Shown piece by piece: positions 55,406-64,000 of a stretch of 64,000 nt of DNA. Numbering within the stretch: position 1 is the first letter of the stretch; the number at the start of each line of letters is the position of its first letter. Origin of the DNA: Scedosporium boydii (Eukaryota > Ascomycota > Sordariomycetes > Microascales > Microascaceae); contig NJFT01000020.1 of assembly GCA_002221725.1 (NCBI GenBank), positions 62,001-126,000 of the forward strand, read 5' to 3'. Under the pieces are notes generated by a model that did no database searches, was not told where the DNA came from, and was given only the letters and a program-made list of their open reading frames with translations. A program made the translations under genes and the position numbers.

Positions 55406-57187
55406 ATGAGTGTCGTATCTTCCGCCGCGCCAGACCTTCAACTAGAGTCTAGGCCCAAAGACGCCTCTGTCGTCCAGGTCGTGGACATCCAGCCAGAGGC
55501 AGAGCTAGAGCCAATTCACCAAGGCCTCCCCATCGTTCAGGTCAAGGCCGTCCCACGAGGATCAGCCGAGTTCGAAGCGAAGAGGGCTGCCCTCCTCCGA
55601 GCTTTCGAGGCCAAGGTTCCACTAGGATACTGCCTCCCCCAAGATCTCATCAAGAACCCGCCCACCAATGTGTCCAACATTCCATCTACATGCGGAATCT
55701 TGTCGGCGGAAGAAATTGACATCACCGAGAAGTACGACGCTGTCAGCCTCCTCGAGGCCATCGCAAGCCGCAAGTATACTGCCGTCGCAACGGCGACAGC
55801 CTTCTGCAAGCGTTCCATAATCGCCCATCAACTCACTTGCTGCCTTACGCAATGGTTCATGGATGAAGCCATTGAGCAGGCCAAGAAACTGGACGACTAT
55901 CTCGCAACACACGGCAAGACCATTGGTCCTCTCCATGGCCTACCCATCAGCATCAAGGATCACATTCCTATTGCGGGTACATTCTCCTCCCAGGGTTGCT
56001 TCGGCAGCATTGTCAAGAACGAGGAAGATTGTGATGTCATTGCCATTCTACGTAGCCAAGGCGCAGTCTTCTACTGCAAGACCAACCAACCTCAGTCTCT
56101 GATGCATCTTGAGAGCGACTCCCATTGGGGCCGTGTCCTGAATCCCTTCAACATCAACCTCTCGGCTGGTGGATCCACAGGTGGCGAGGCGGCGCTGATT
56201 GCTATGAAGGGCTCGGTCCTTGGCGTCGGCACCGACATCGGAGGAAGCGTCCGTGGACCGTCCGCTTTCAGTGGCATCTATGGGTTCAAGGCCACCTCGT
56301 ACACATTGCCTCAGCGAGGATATCTCAACGCGCCGTTCGCTGCTGAGTTAAATGTTCTTTGTTCTGGAGGCCCTATGTGCCGAAGCTTGAGGGATATGGA
56401 CCTCTTCATGCGTTGTGTGCTGTCCGCAAAGCCCTACCTCTTGGATCCTAGTCTAATTCCCATGCCATGGACTGGGCTTCAGACTCCTCTACAGGGGCGT
56501 TTGAAGATTGGTATCATTAGCCACGACGGCTTCATCGATCCTCAACCACCCGTGAAGAGGGCCATTGCCTGGGCAAGAGACATCCTGTCCCAGCCCAAGT
56601 ACAACCACCTGGTCGAAGTGAAGGAATTCAAGGTCATCGGCGCGGAAAAAGCCTGGTCTACCATTAGGAAGACCTACTGGCCCGAGGGCGGCCAACTGAC
56701 CAAGAACGCAATCCTCTCCACGGGAGAGCCGGTCCATCCCCTGACCGACTGGATTTACGAGGATGCGGAGCCACAGGGAATGCGGTCCGCCGAGGACGTC
56801 ATGTGGATGCGCAGGGAACGCGATAACTTCCGGTTCGATTTCGCCAAGAGCTGGACCGACCAGGACGTGGACATCACCATCGGCCCCGCGTTCGTCGGCC
56901 CCGCAAGCGCCCATGATACTGCGTTCTACTGGACGTACACTTCCCTTTACAACTACGTCGACTACCCGGGAGCGGTGATTCCCACCCCGATCAAGGCTGA
57001 GGCTGGAGAGACGTACGATCCGTCTTATGTGCCGCTGAGCGATGCTTGTAAGCATGTTAAGGAGCTGTGGGAGAGTGGCAACTTTGAGGAGGCCCCGATT
57101 AATCTGCAGGTCGTGGCTCGGAAGTATCACGATAACCAACTCTTTGCGGCTCTTCGGGTATTGAAGGTTATTTTGGACTTGGCTTAG
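55406..57187 (+). CDS. Amidase-signature hydrolase
   Basis: An intronless 593-residue protein of the amidase signature family. The catalytic triad is clear: Lys184 in GLPISIKDH, cis-Ser257 in AGGSTGGEAAL, and the nucleophile Ser281 in GTDIGGSVRGPS. Spacing matches acetamidase and FAAH-like enzymes. Length and N-terminal extension (about 100 residues before the core) fit fungal acetamidase-type proteins. No signal peptide is present, so it is cytosolic. It would hydrolyse a carboxamide to the acid and ammonia. With the divergent MFS transporter and neighbouring Zn2Cys6 regulator it suggests import and breakdown of an amide or nitrile-derived compound as a nitrogen source. The exact substrate cannot be read from sequence. 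Confidence 0.93.
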   Translation: MSVVSSAAPDLQLESRPKDASVVQVVDIQPEAELEPIHQGLPIVQVKAVPRGSAEFEAKRAALLRAFEAKVPLGYCLPQDLIKNPPTNVSNIPSTCGILSAEEIDITEKYDAVSLLEAIASRKYTAVATATAFCKRSIIAHQLTCCLTQWFMDEAIEQAKKLDDYLATHGKTIGPLHGLPISIKDHIPIAGTFSSQGCFGSIVKNEEDCDVIAILRSQGAVFYCKTNQPQSLMHLESDSHWGRVLNPFNINLSAGGSTGGEAALIAMKGSVLGVGTDIGGSVRGPSAFSGIYGFKATSYTLPQRGYLNAPFAAELNVLCSGGPMCRSLRDMDLFMRCVLSAKPYLLDPSLIPMPWTGLQTPLQGRLKIGIISHDGFIDPQPPVKRAIAWARDILSQPKYNHLVEVKEFKVIGAEKAWSTIRKTYWPEGGQLTKNAILSTGEPVHPLTDWIYEDAEPQGMRSAEDVMWMRRERDNFRFDFAKSWTDQDVDITIGPAFVGPASAHDTAFYWTYTSLYNYVDYPGAVIPTPIKAEAGETYDPSYVPLSDACKHVKELWESGNFEEAPINLQVVARKYHDNQLFAALRVLKVILDLA

Positions 57188-58218
57188 ATATTCTGTTAGC
57201 AGTTTTGACAAGATGCAGTTGTATCCCTTGTTAGGTAAATAAATTGGGTCTATTTGTACATGCAATCGAGCCTCTCAACTTTCCAGAACTGAGCAATTGT
57301 AGTAATATTCTTCGTGGAAATTCAGAATATTCCGAGCTCTCTGATTAAGTTGTCCTGATGGTTGAAAGGAAGGTGGTCAAGAAGGCAGACCTTCTGGCCC
57401 GGGCAGGTTGGATTGAGAGTTGATGCGCAAGTCGGAGGCACATGGGGTTTCGGCTGGGAAGCGTCGGCTTTCATCGGAGGGTTCTTTCCCGTCGGAGCGG
57501 ACCTGATCTTGGATCAGTCAGCATTTGTCCGACCATGTGTCAGACCACGTGCATCTCCAACCACGTGAAGGCCATCTCACCATCACGCGAGCAGAAATGA
57601 CAGCCGACAAAACTGGCAACCACCAGAGCTGCCAACTGACATAACTGGTGACCAGAACTGAACCCACCTGTCAATCCTCAAAGTCGGGAATTGTGACACA
57701 TTAAAGCGCCGACTCCGTCCTGTAAAGGCAGTCCCGTTGAGCTTATCTCGATCTCATTGTATAAACTCTGCTCGGCTAGCAATGCCCCGGACCCACATTC
57801 CAAGTTCCCACCAATCATTCTTGTTGAATCTTCCGCCATCTGGTTAGGAAGTGATTGCTCATCCCGAAGGTGGACGCTATGGAAGTCATCGCAAAGTTTG
57901 CCATAAACTTGGTGATGTCGTAGACTGTAGTACAGTGTGCTGGAAGGAGGGTCGTCATCATAGATGATAGGGAAAGAGGTGGTAAGATGGCGGTGCTTGA
58001 ACTGTACATGTCATTAAGTTCCCACTCGTCTGTCACGTCCGATCTACCATCTTCCATCTCTGTCTCTTCAATTGCTCCGAGTTCCGATCCCTTGGATCAA
58101 GGTGGCTTATATAACAAACTTCCATCACCGTTGTCCTCGCTTTTTTTTTAACCATCTCCGTCGTCATTTCTGTCGACAGCGTCGACAGTGCCGACCCCAT
58201 GATATCGTGACTCTCACG
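57188..58218. other. Intergenic region
   Basis: Amidase 3' end and the leader of the next gene. A plus frame at 57362-57568 is featureless. From 57530 to 57660 there are short internal echoes (CCACGTG, and repeated AACTG-type strings), but no clear element. Confidence 0.4.
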
Positions 58219-59830
58219 ATGGCTCGAGCAGAGCTCTTGCCGCGAAGTCCAGATGGCGTCCCTCTTGCTGGCTCGGTGATGAGCATGATCGTCTCGCTCG
58301 TGACTACCACCGTCCTGGCAGCTTTGCTCTGTGAGTTGAATTTGAAAGATTTATTCCATTCGGTACTCTCAAGATGTCCTAACGAAGCTTCAGTTCGATC
58401 GTTGACCATTATCAAAGTATGGTCGAGGCTACCATTCGTCATCTGGCGTGGGTTGAGCTACCAATACTCTGACATATCAGGGCTACATTACTGATGTAAA
58501 CTAGTTGTCCTCGCTATATTCACCGATTCCTATTGCTTCGTATTTGCAACGGCCATACTACAACATTCCCTTGGCATCAATTCTGGCACTGGTATATGCT
58601 CTGCGGCACTTTATCTGTGCCTCATTTTTTACGTCACGACCAAAGTGAGTTCTCGTTTTGCGCACTCATCACCGCCTGTCTATCAACAATTGCTGACCTT
58701 ACCCATAGCTTGTAAGGTACCAGAGATGAAGTGTGATACTTATTGAGTCCTCTGACGATGGCCTTTTTAGCTAATATACCTCTTCCTGGTCGAAAAAGCT
58801 GTAGGTGTCCTCTCTATGACCACAGACCAACGCCCACTCTAATGACTACTGTCTCAATTTCAGCACATTATTCGGATCACGACGAAACCAAGACTCAAAT
58901 CAAAGTTATACATCTTTAATTCATTTGGAATGCTCGGGCTTCTCACAGGCGTCGTCGTTCTCAATTTCGTCTTGTTCGTCCACACTGATGTCGCCCACCC
59001 ACTTCGACAACCAGCTCACTGATACTCCTCGTTAGCCACATCTCGAAACTTGACAACGGAATATGCATCATCGGCATGAAGCGACTTGCCATAATTCCTC
59101 TCATCGCTTTCGACTTGGTCGTTAATATTTACCTCAACATCCTCTTCCTCATCCCACTAAAAAGCAGGTGTTCCAACCTAGGCTCTCATTCTTCCAACTC
59201 GACGTGCCCTAACCAGTCTATCTTCAGACCTTTACTCCTTCAAGCACATGCCCAGGACGGCTTCGAACGTTCGCCTCCGCAATATCGCCTTCCGGACCTT
59301 TGTGGGTGGCTGCCTTATGCTTATAAGCAGTATTGGGTACGATTTTCCTTTGCTTGTCTTCCGACGTGACACATTCAACAACATCTAACGTTACAGATGC
59401 AGCAACCTGACCGTATTAATGAGTCTCGATGGGGAGCCTGGCTGGGTTTGTTTCATGTCTTGCAACTGCGACAGTATGTCCCCTCTGTTCGAACGCTACC
59501 GCTTCCATAACCATGTCTAACTGTCTAACAACTCCATCCACAGTTACCTTCTCCGCTCTTGTAATTAACTGGGTTACCTCCAAGGACCGCTCCGAGCCGT
59601 CGAGTCAGATCAGCGCCACCACTGGCGGAAATAGCGGCGACGATTCGAATCTTCTCGGTGGACGCAGCCTATCTATGCCCCTTCCGGCCGCCATCGCTCC
59701 GAGCAGTAATGCAATAAGCTCTACGCATGATACCGCCGGCGGTTTGCCCCTCGCCACAATCACTCGATCGCCGACCGCCCCCAGAGACTCAACTGCCAAG
59801 ATCCCCCCTCCAGTCCGGGGTTACCGGTGA
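58219..59830 (+). CDS. Multi-pass membrane protein with about eight exons, unknown
   Basis: Coding starts at 58219, probably with these exons: 58219-58330, 58505-58644, 58771-58800, 58864-58973, 59036 to about 59164, about 59217-59336, 59397-59473 and 59544-59830. Phases agree across the well-defined junctions. The sixth border is uncertain and may use a GC donor at 59164. The product has five to seven hydrophobic helices, including VMSMIVSLVTTTVLAAL, an ALYLCLIFYVTT helix, FGMLGLLTGVVVLNFV and FRTFVGGCLMLISSIGNL, and a hydrophilic Ser/Thr/Pro-rich C-terminal tail of about 80 residues. The pattern resembles a family of uncharacterised fungal transmembrane proteins with helix arrangement similar to sensors or receptors. 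I do not assign a function. Confidence 0.65.
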
Positions 59831-60347
59831 CGGACCCCAGGCAGGACAGTTTTAGACCTAGCCCAAGCAGGCTTGTGTTCGACCTGGGCACACAAACATT
59901 CACGGCGACAGCTTCGCAAGACACGGCTACATGCCGCGACAGACATATTAGAGTGTCAATCAGGCAAAGGCTCTAGTACAGAACCGCACAACAACCAGGC
60001 GCAATAGCTGTGCCACGCAAAAAAAAAAGCCTAGCACACAAGAGCAGAAGCCCTTCCGATCTCTGACAGTGGCCATCGAGCATTGAGCCATTAGTGATAG
60101 TCCGCCTCCTGTGACGGTTCTGCGAAATATCACGCCTTACTCGTGAACGAGGCCGGCGGAACCTCACGGTTAAATTCAGATGAAAGGCAGCGGGCGGGGT
60201 AGTATTGAATGGAGTCTTGGTCGCACAAAGTCGCAGGTATAATCGAGTGTATGTCTACCCCAGTCCCCCAATAAAATTTGGCTCTTCACAACCCTCCGAC
60301 TAGGATTTGCGTGCCCATTTGCCTTTCCCTCTCCTTAACTATCAACT
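59831..60347. other. Intergenic region
   Basis: No gene. An A-rich tract occurs at 60018-60028. The final 60 bases are a pyrimidine-rich leader for the gene starting at 60348. Confidence 0.4.
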
Positions 60348-61502
60348 ATGGCATCCTTATTACGTCTTCCAAGAGAAATCCGGCAGCAAATATTAACTCT
60401 CGTGATTACAGCTCCATCATGCCCACCTGCCTGGCCCTGAGAATCCCAAGATCGTGTGAGACTACGAGAGCACTGGGGCATCTGGGTCCCCAGACAGCCC
60501 GCATCCGCCGACCTCGCGATCTCGCAGACATGTCGAACTTTGCGAGACGACATCGCTTATCTCTTGGCCACGAAATCGGGGATCTATAGTCTAGATGTCA
60601 TGTTCGTTACCGAATTTGGCCTGTGGCCGACGTGGACACGTTGCCCGCCACCGGGGCAGACTCATCTCGACACCATCTACGTTACCTTCCACATTTTCGA
60701 CAACCAGGAGAGTGGACTAATCCCGAGATTTCGGGGTTACTGCTCTTTCGAGACCAAAAATGTCCGCCCGAACCCTCCCGCCGGCGCTTGGAATTTTTAT
60801 CGCCTACTCGCTTCGTTCCTTTGCCTGGGGCCTCGGGGCGTATCAAGTCCTATTCTCCAGTCGCATCATAACGGCTCTTTGTCAACATGTCGATATACAA
60901 CTAAGACGCTCATAATTGACCCTTTGCCCGAGAAAATAGACGAGGACCAAGCATTGACGTACGCCGCCTCGGGTATACTGGAACCTGCGAGCTGGGACAG
61001 GAGCAACTCCTCGTTTCCTTACCACTCTTTCGGGGAGGGCGTCATATTCCCAGGTCCTCGTCGCGACTCTCCATACACCTGGAATGGCACTACTGAGGTG
61101 GGAAACGCAGTTACATCGAACCTCGACGACCGACTGGGTTTGTACTTGGCGAATACGCTATGGGCTCTACTGGATTTTAAATGGCTATCCAGAGGATTCG
61201 GCCTCCTGGTCTACGAGGGTATCCTAGACATTGTTGAGATACGGGTCGACGGAGAACGTCGTGTCCACTATGATATGGACACCCTTCTTTCACAACTGCT
61301 GCCTGATGCCGATTGCAGCACGGAAGATAGGGAGAGTCTTGGCCGATGGATGCAGTGGCCAGCCAAGTGGAAAAAGGCATGTCAAGATGGGAATTCCTTT
61401 ATGGAACCTCGGCCTACCATGTGGTGCACCCGATATAGAACGCCTGAGCCAGAGGTAGACCCGTTTCGTGCCTACTTGGAAGGGTTGTTTTCGGAGGATT
61501 GA
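60348..61502 (+). pseudogene. F-box-like gene with an in-frame stop near its start
   Basis: An ATG at 60348 begins a frame reading LLRLPREIRQQILTLV, the usual start of a fungal F-box-type protein. It is cut by TGA at 60438-60440 after 30 codons. The same frame then stays open for 354 codons to 61502, encoding a helical protein with ISQTCRTLRDDIAYLL (the usual second half of the fungal F-box region) and an acidic C-terminus. No intron with normal borders removes the TGA. Either the gene is a recent pseudogene by one base change (CGA to TGA is the simplest), or translation starts downstream and the F-box-like start is lost. Unknown target. Confidence 0.65.
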
Positions 61503-62603
61503 TTCAGAGTGACGAAAGGCAAACTCTGATTTCACCAGGTAATTGGAAAAGAACGCCAACCGCCACCATTAGAGATTCCTCTTCAAAGTGATCGAATATT
61601 GGCCTATTTTCCTAGTCCCTAAGTTTTAACAATTCAAGTGTAGGTTATAAGACAGCTAGATAATTATATCAAATAAACTACATACTAAATAGTTGGAAAA
61701 GGAACCTAATATTTAAAGAGTTTATAATCCTTCATTATAACCTTCCCATTAGAGCCCTTTTCTTTCGGACTTATGGGGCGGTCAAAAAGACGCGAAGTTG
61801 GCTTTGCCATTGATGATGGCGGCTACTTTCGATTAGAATGATTTGAAGAGGGAATAAACTTGATTTGCGCCTAGACTAATACCGCTTTAGAGAAAGCATC
61901 CGAATAGGGATCGCGTGCGAGAGAGAGGTTCAAATGAGCTATCTAGGGCTCCCCTGTTTTAATAGCTTAGCAGTAGGAGGAAGACACCTACCGCGTCCGA
62001 GTGTGGGCGATTCTACCTGGCTATCCTTAATTTCCCAAAGCCGATGTTGTCCGATATTCCTCAACGCTCCCTCGATATGAGGATCGAGCGGGCGATTGCT
62101 CCACCTCATCGGAACTTTTTCAAGGAAAGCATCTGGAAGAGATAGAAGGGCCCAGCATCATGCCTCAGTGGGAGAGCGGGGGCCACGATGGGGGCCACGA
62201 TGGGGGACATGAAAGGGAAAACTCCCCGCTTTTCTCGAAGTCTCATCTCGGTTGGAGTGCTGGAGATAAACCCGTTAGCCTAGGGCCCGGACGGGACGTT
62301 GTAGATATATCTCTAGATTTAACTGCTTGAACCTGGAAAGATTGGCTTATTAGGTCGAGAACTCCCGGTAGGCGAGGATTCAATTGGCAATAGCCGACGA
62401 ATTAAACCTCGGTGTGCACACCAGAATTACGAGTCAATTTGCCTTGTATATTAATGACTGGGAACCCCGCAACCTGTTATTCCTCTCCCTGGTTATGTTA
62501 TATATAACCGAAAATACCCTTCTAGAGATATTGGCCTAATCCCCTTGTCTCCTACTAAGACATAGTCTTTGAAGCAAACACGCAAACGAACGCTATTATC
62601 ACA
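61503..62603. other. AT-rich intergenic region
   Basis: No gene. A short tandem of GGGGGCCACGAT occurs at about 62189-62210. AT-rich sequence at 61620-61740. The last 120 bases probably contain the promoter of the gene at 62604. Confidence 0.4.
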
Positions 62604-63513
62604 ATGAAGCCCTACGCCACCCTCGGCGCCATGTTGGCGCTCGTCCAACTGAGCCACGCCAATCTCGATATCGTCACCCTCCTCACTCCCAGAGGTAATT
62701 TCATTCAGGAAGCTGCCGCCACACTCGTCGTTGGAGACATTCCTAATCCCGTCACCGGAGATGTTGCCTTATGGAGTGCGATAATGATGGACAAGCAGGA
62801 CTTCCTGCAGGGAGTCACCCAGAATTCGCCCCCGGGACTGTATGGTAACCCACTCTGTCTAGTGGCGCTTCAACTAACATCCCGCCGCAGAGGGTACTGC
62901 CAGGACCTTGGCCAGAACTGGTGTAATTTCGCATACAGGTACGGAAACGGGAATCCCACGGCCGGCACCCCGGTAAAGGCGCCTCCCGGTTCTCGTGTTA
63001 AGACACACTGTAGGCAGAACTTCTTAAATCTTCTCAGTCTGTTAGCGTTCAACTGACGCCCTCTTATAGATAAGCTCAACACAGGCACGGAACAATGGGA
63101 GCAGAGGTTGTACATCAATGACCAGCTCGTTTCCGAGCTCACATCGAGTATGTATAAACTGGGCAGGGTGCTGATTACGAAGATGATGGGGTAACAGTAT
63201 CGTATCAGGCCGAGGACAACATGGGTCGATATTTTACATTTCAACAGAGTGTGCAGCGGGCAATTGTGCTGCTGCTCCGGCGCACAGTACGTCCCCTAAT
63301 TCAACACCACGGGCATGACGAAAATTTTTCAGTGGCTAACTGGTATATCTTATAGGTTGGGAAGATATTTTCATCACGCTTAACCAGCCAGATGAGCGCT
63401 TCCTCTATCGTGGAAGCTGGGAACATGAAGCAACCGGTGGCGAGATGTCAACGATTGATGGTGGGAAGACTTGGAACTTTACGACACTTTTCGTCCCGGA
63501 GACTCGGCCTTAG
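62604..63513 (+). CDS. Secreted protein with five exons, unknown family
   Basis: Exons 62604-62839, 62891-63009, 63070-63147, 63209-63286 and 63356-63513 join in frame with introns of 51-69 nt, giving 222 residues. The second intron uses a weak GTAGGC donor; the frame strongly supports it. The protein starts with a signal peptide (MKPYATLGAMLALVQLSHA). The body has conserved-looking blocks (GYCQDLGQNWCNFAY, then KLNTGTEQWEQRLYIND, and WEDIFITLN), alternating polar and hydrophobic residues typical of a beta-sandwich, and a few cysteines. It ends TRP. I do not recognise it; the arrangement of strands around Trp suggests a concanavalin-like or glycan-binding extracellular protein, which is only inference. 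Confidence 0.75.
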
Positions 63514-63788
63514 CGAGATTAAGCTGGAGGTGGATTCAGGGGGCGCGTCTTGATAGTGTACAGTCAAGATCCTAGATGCCAGGGCCAATAAAAACAAATA
63601 ACAAACAGATTAAACCCATGTGCATTTTTAGCTGTAAGCAATTCTGGTGGCAGACGTCTTGTATGTTCTTAAACTTCGATGAGGGAATGTTTACTAGGCA
63701 AAATCGCCGTAGCGCTGGGTGGCTAAGAAACTCTAATATGGCCCGGCGACCCTGTGGAGGAGTTTAGAAGGGAAAGGCGTATATAAAC
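63514..63788. other. Intergenic region
   Basis: 3' flank of the secreted-protein gene and insertion flank of the transposon. The 63-codon frame at 63576-63767 is featureless. Confidence 0.4.
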
Positions 63789-64000
63789 TAAGTCAAGCAC
63801 CCCCCTTGCTGACACCCCCACTTTCTGACACCCTAAATTCCACACCGCCATTTCATCCCAACCAACTTCAAACCCTTATTCCTCTACTGTTTCAAATCCA
63901 AACTTCTTCATCTTCTATATTCAGCTTTTCTAATCAAAAATGAAGTGATATACAGAAGAAGACCTCCAGGATATACTTAACACTATCGCAAATAGGATAT
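63789..64000 (+). mobile_element. 5' end of a decayed pogo/Fot1-like DNA transposon
   Basis: A TA dinucleotide at 63789-63790, the target site used by Tc1/mariner-pogo elements, is followed by AGTCAAGCACCCCCCTTG. Next come two CTGACACCC blocks, a C-rich terminus layout seen in fungal Fot1/Tan-type elements. An ATG at 63940 opens a transposase-like N-terminus: Met-Lys, an in-frame TGA at 63946-63948, then YTEEDLQD and NTIAN, resembling the psq-type helix-turn-helix start of pogo transposases. The stop and the Ile/Thr replacements fit C-to-T mutation of a formerly active copy. The rest lies outside the window. Confidence 0.6.

Noticed and set aside
1..64000. CRISPR arrays, bacterial operons, rRNA genes
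   Set aside because: No regularly spaced repeats or rRNA-like sequence; splice sites and gene families are fungal throughout.

Overview
This is a gene-moderate, intron-containing, AT/GC-balanced window typical of a filamentous ascomycete (Pezizomycotina; Eurotiales-like gene content is my inference). Introns are short (about 50-110 nt) with GT-AG borders and CTAAC/CTGAC branch sites. The gene families are fungal: Zn2Cys6 regulators, a SesB/NACHT/WD40 NLR, a HET-domain gene, F-box genes, a LysM/GH18 chitinase, and small cysteine-rich secreted proteins. Two decayed sequences carry C-to-T type changes in CpA contexts, which resembles RIP (repeat-induced point mutation).

Layout. 1-2.8 kb is decayed DNA with a broken cytochrome b561-like gene. 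2.8-4.9 kb holds an intact Zn2Cys6 regulator. 5-13 kb is a graveyard: a duplicated APH-kinase promoter and 5' end, several decayed tandem repeats, an alcohol-acetyltransferase pseudogene and a broken APH kinase, mixed with one secreted protein and one Cys-rich spliced gene. 14-21 kb has a wax-synthase-type acyltransferase, a PPxY-bearing protein, a Kex2-type Cys-rich secreted precursor and a DUF7136-like surface protein. 21.5-26.4 kb is a large LysM/hevein/GH18 chitinase gene that is broken several times although its catalytic motif is intact. A tiny eight-Cys secreted peptide gene follows, then 3 kb of empty decayed DNA.

30-50 kb is dominated by genes of the fungal self/non-self recognition type (a 1641-residue SesB-NACHT-WD40 NLR and a frameshifted HET-domain gene), with an F-box gene, a compact kinesin and a secreted protein between them. 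A pair of direct repeats (about 43.5-44.0 and 47.35-47.8 kb) brackets four short orphan genes just upstream of the HET gene.

50-57 kb looks like a small catabolic cluster: a Zn2Cys6 regulator, an MFS transporter (six exons, with a 17-nt microexon and a GC-AG intron) and an amidase divergent from the transporter. The intergenic region between those two holds six HGATAR motifs, suggesting nitrogen (AreA-type) control. 58-63.5 kb has a multi-exon membrane protein, an F-box-like gene with an in-frame stop, and a five-exon secreted protein. The window ends in the 5' end of a decayed pogo/Fot1-like transposon.

I did not find a clearly new molecular system. The most useful leads are the repeat-bracketed small-gene block, the microexon transporter in its GATA-rich cluster, and the concentration of recently broken genes. 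All gene calls were made by eye, without database searches.
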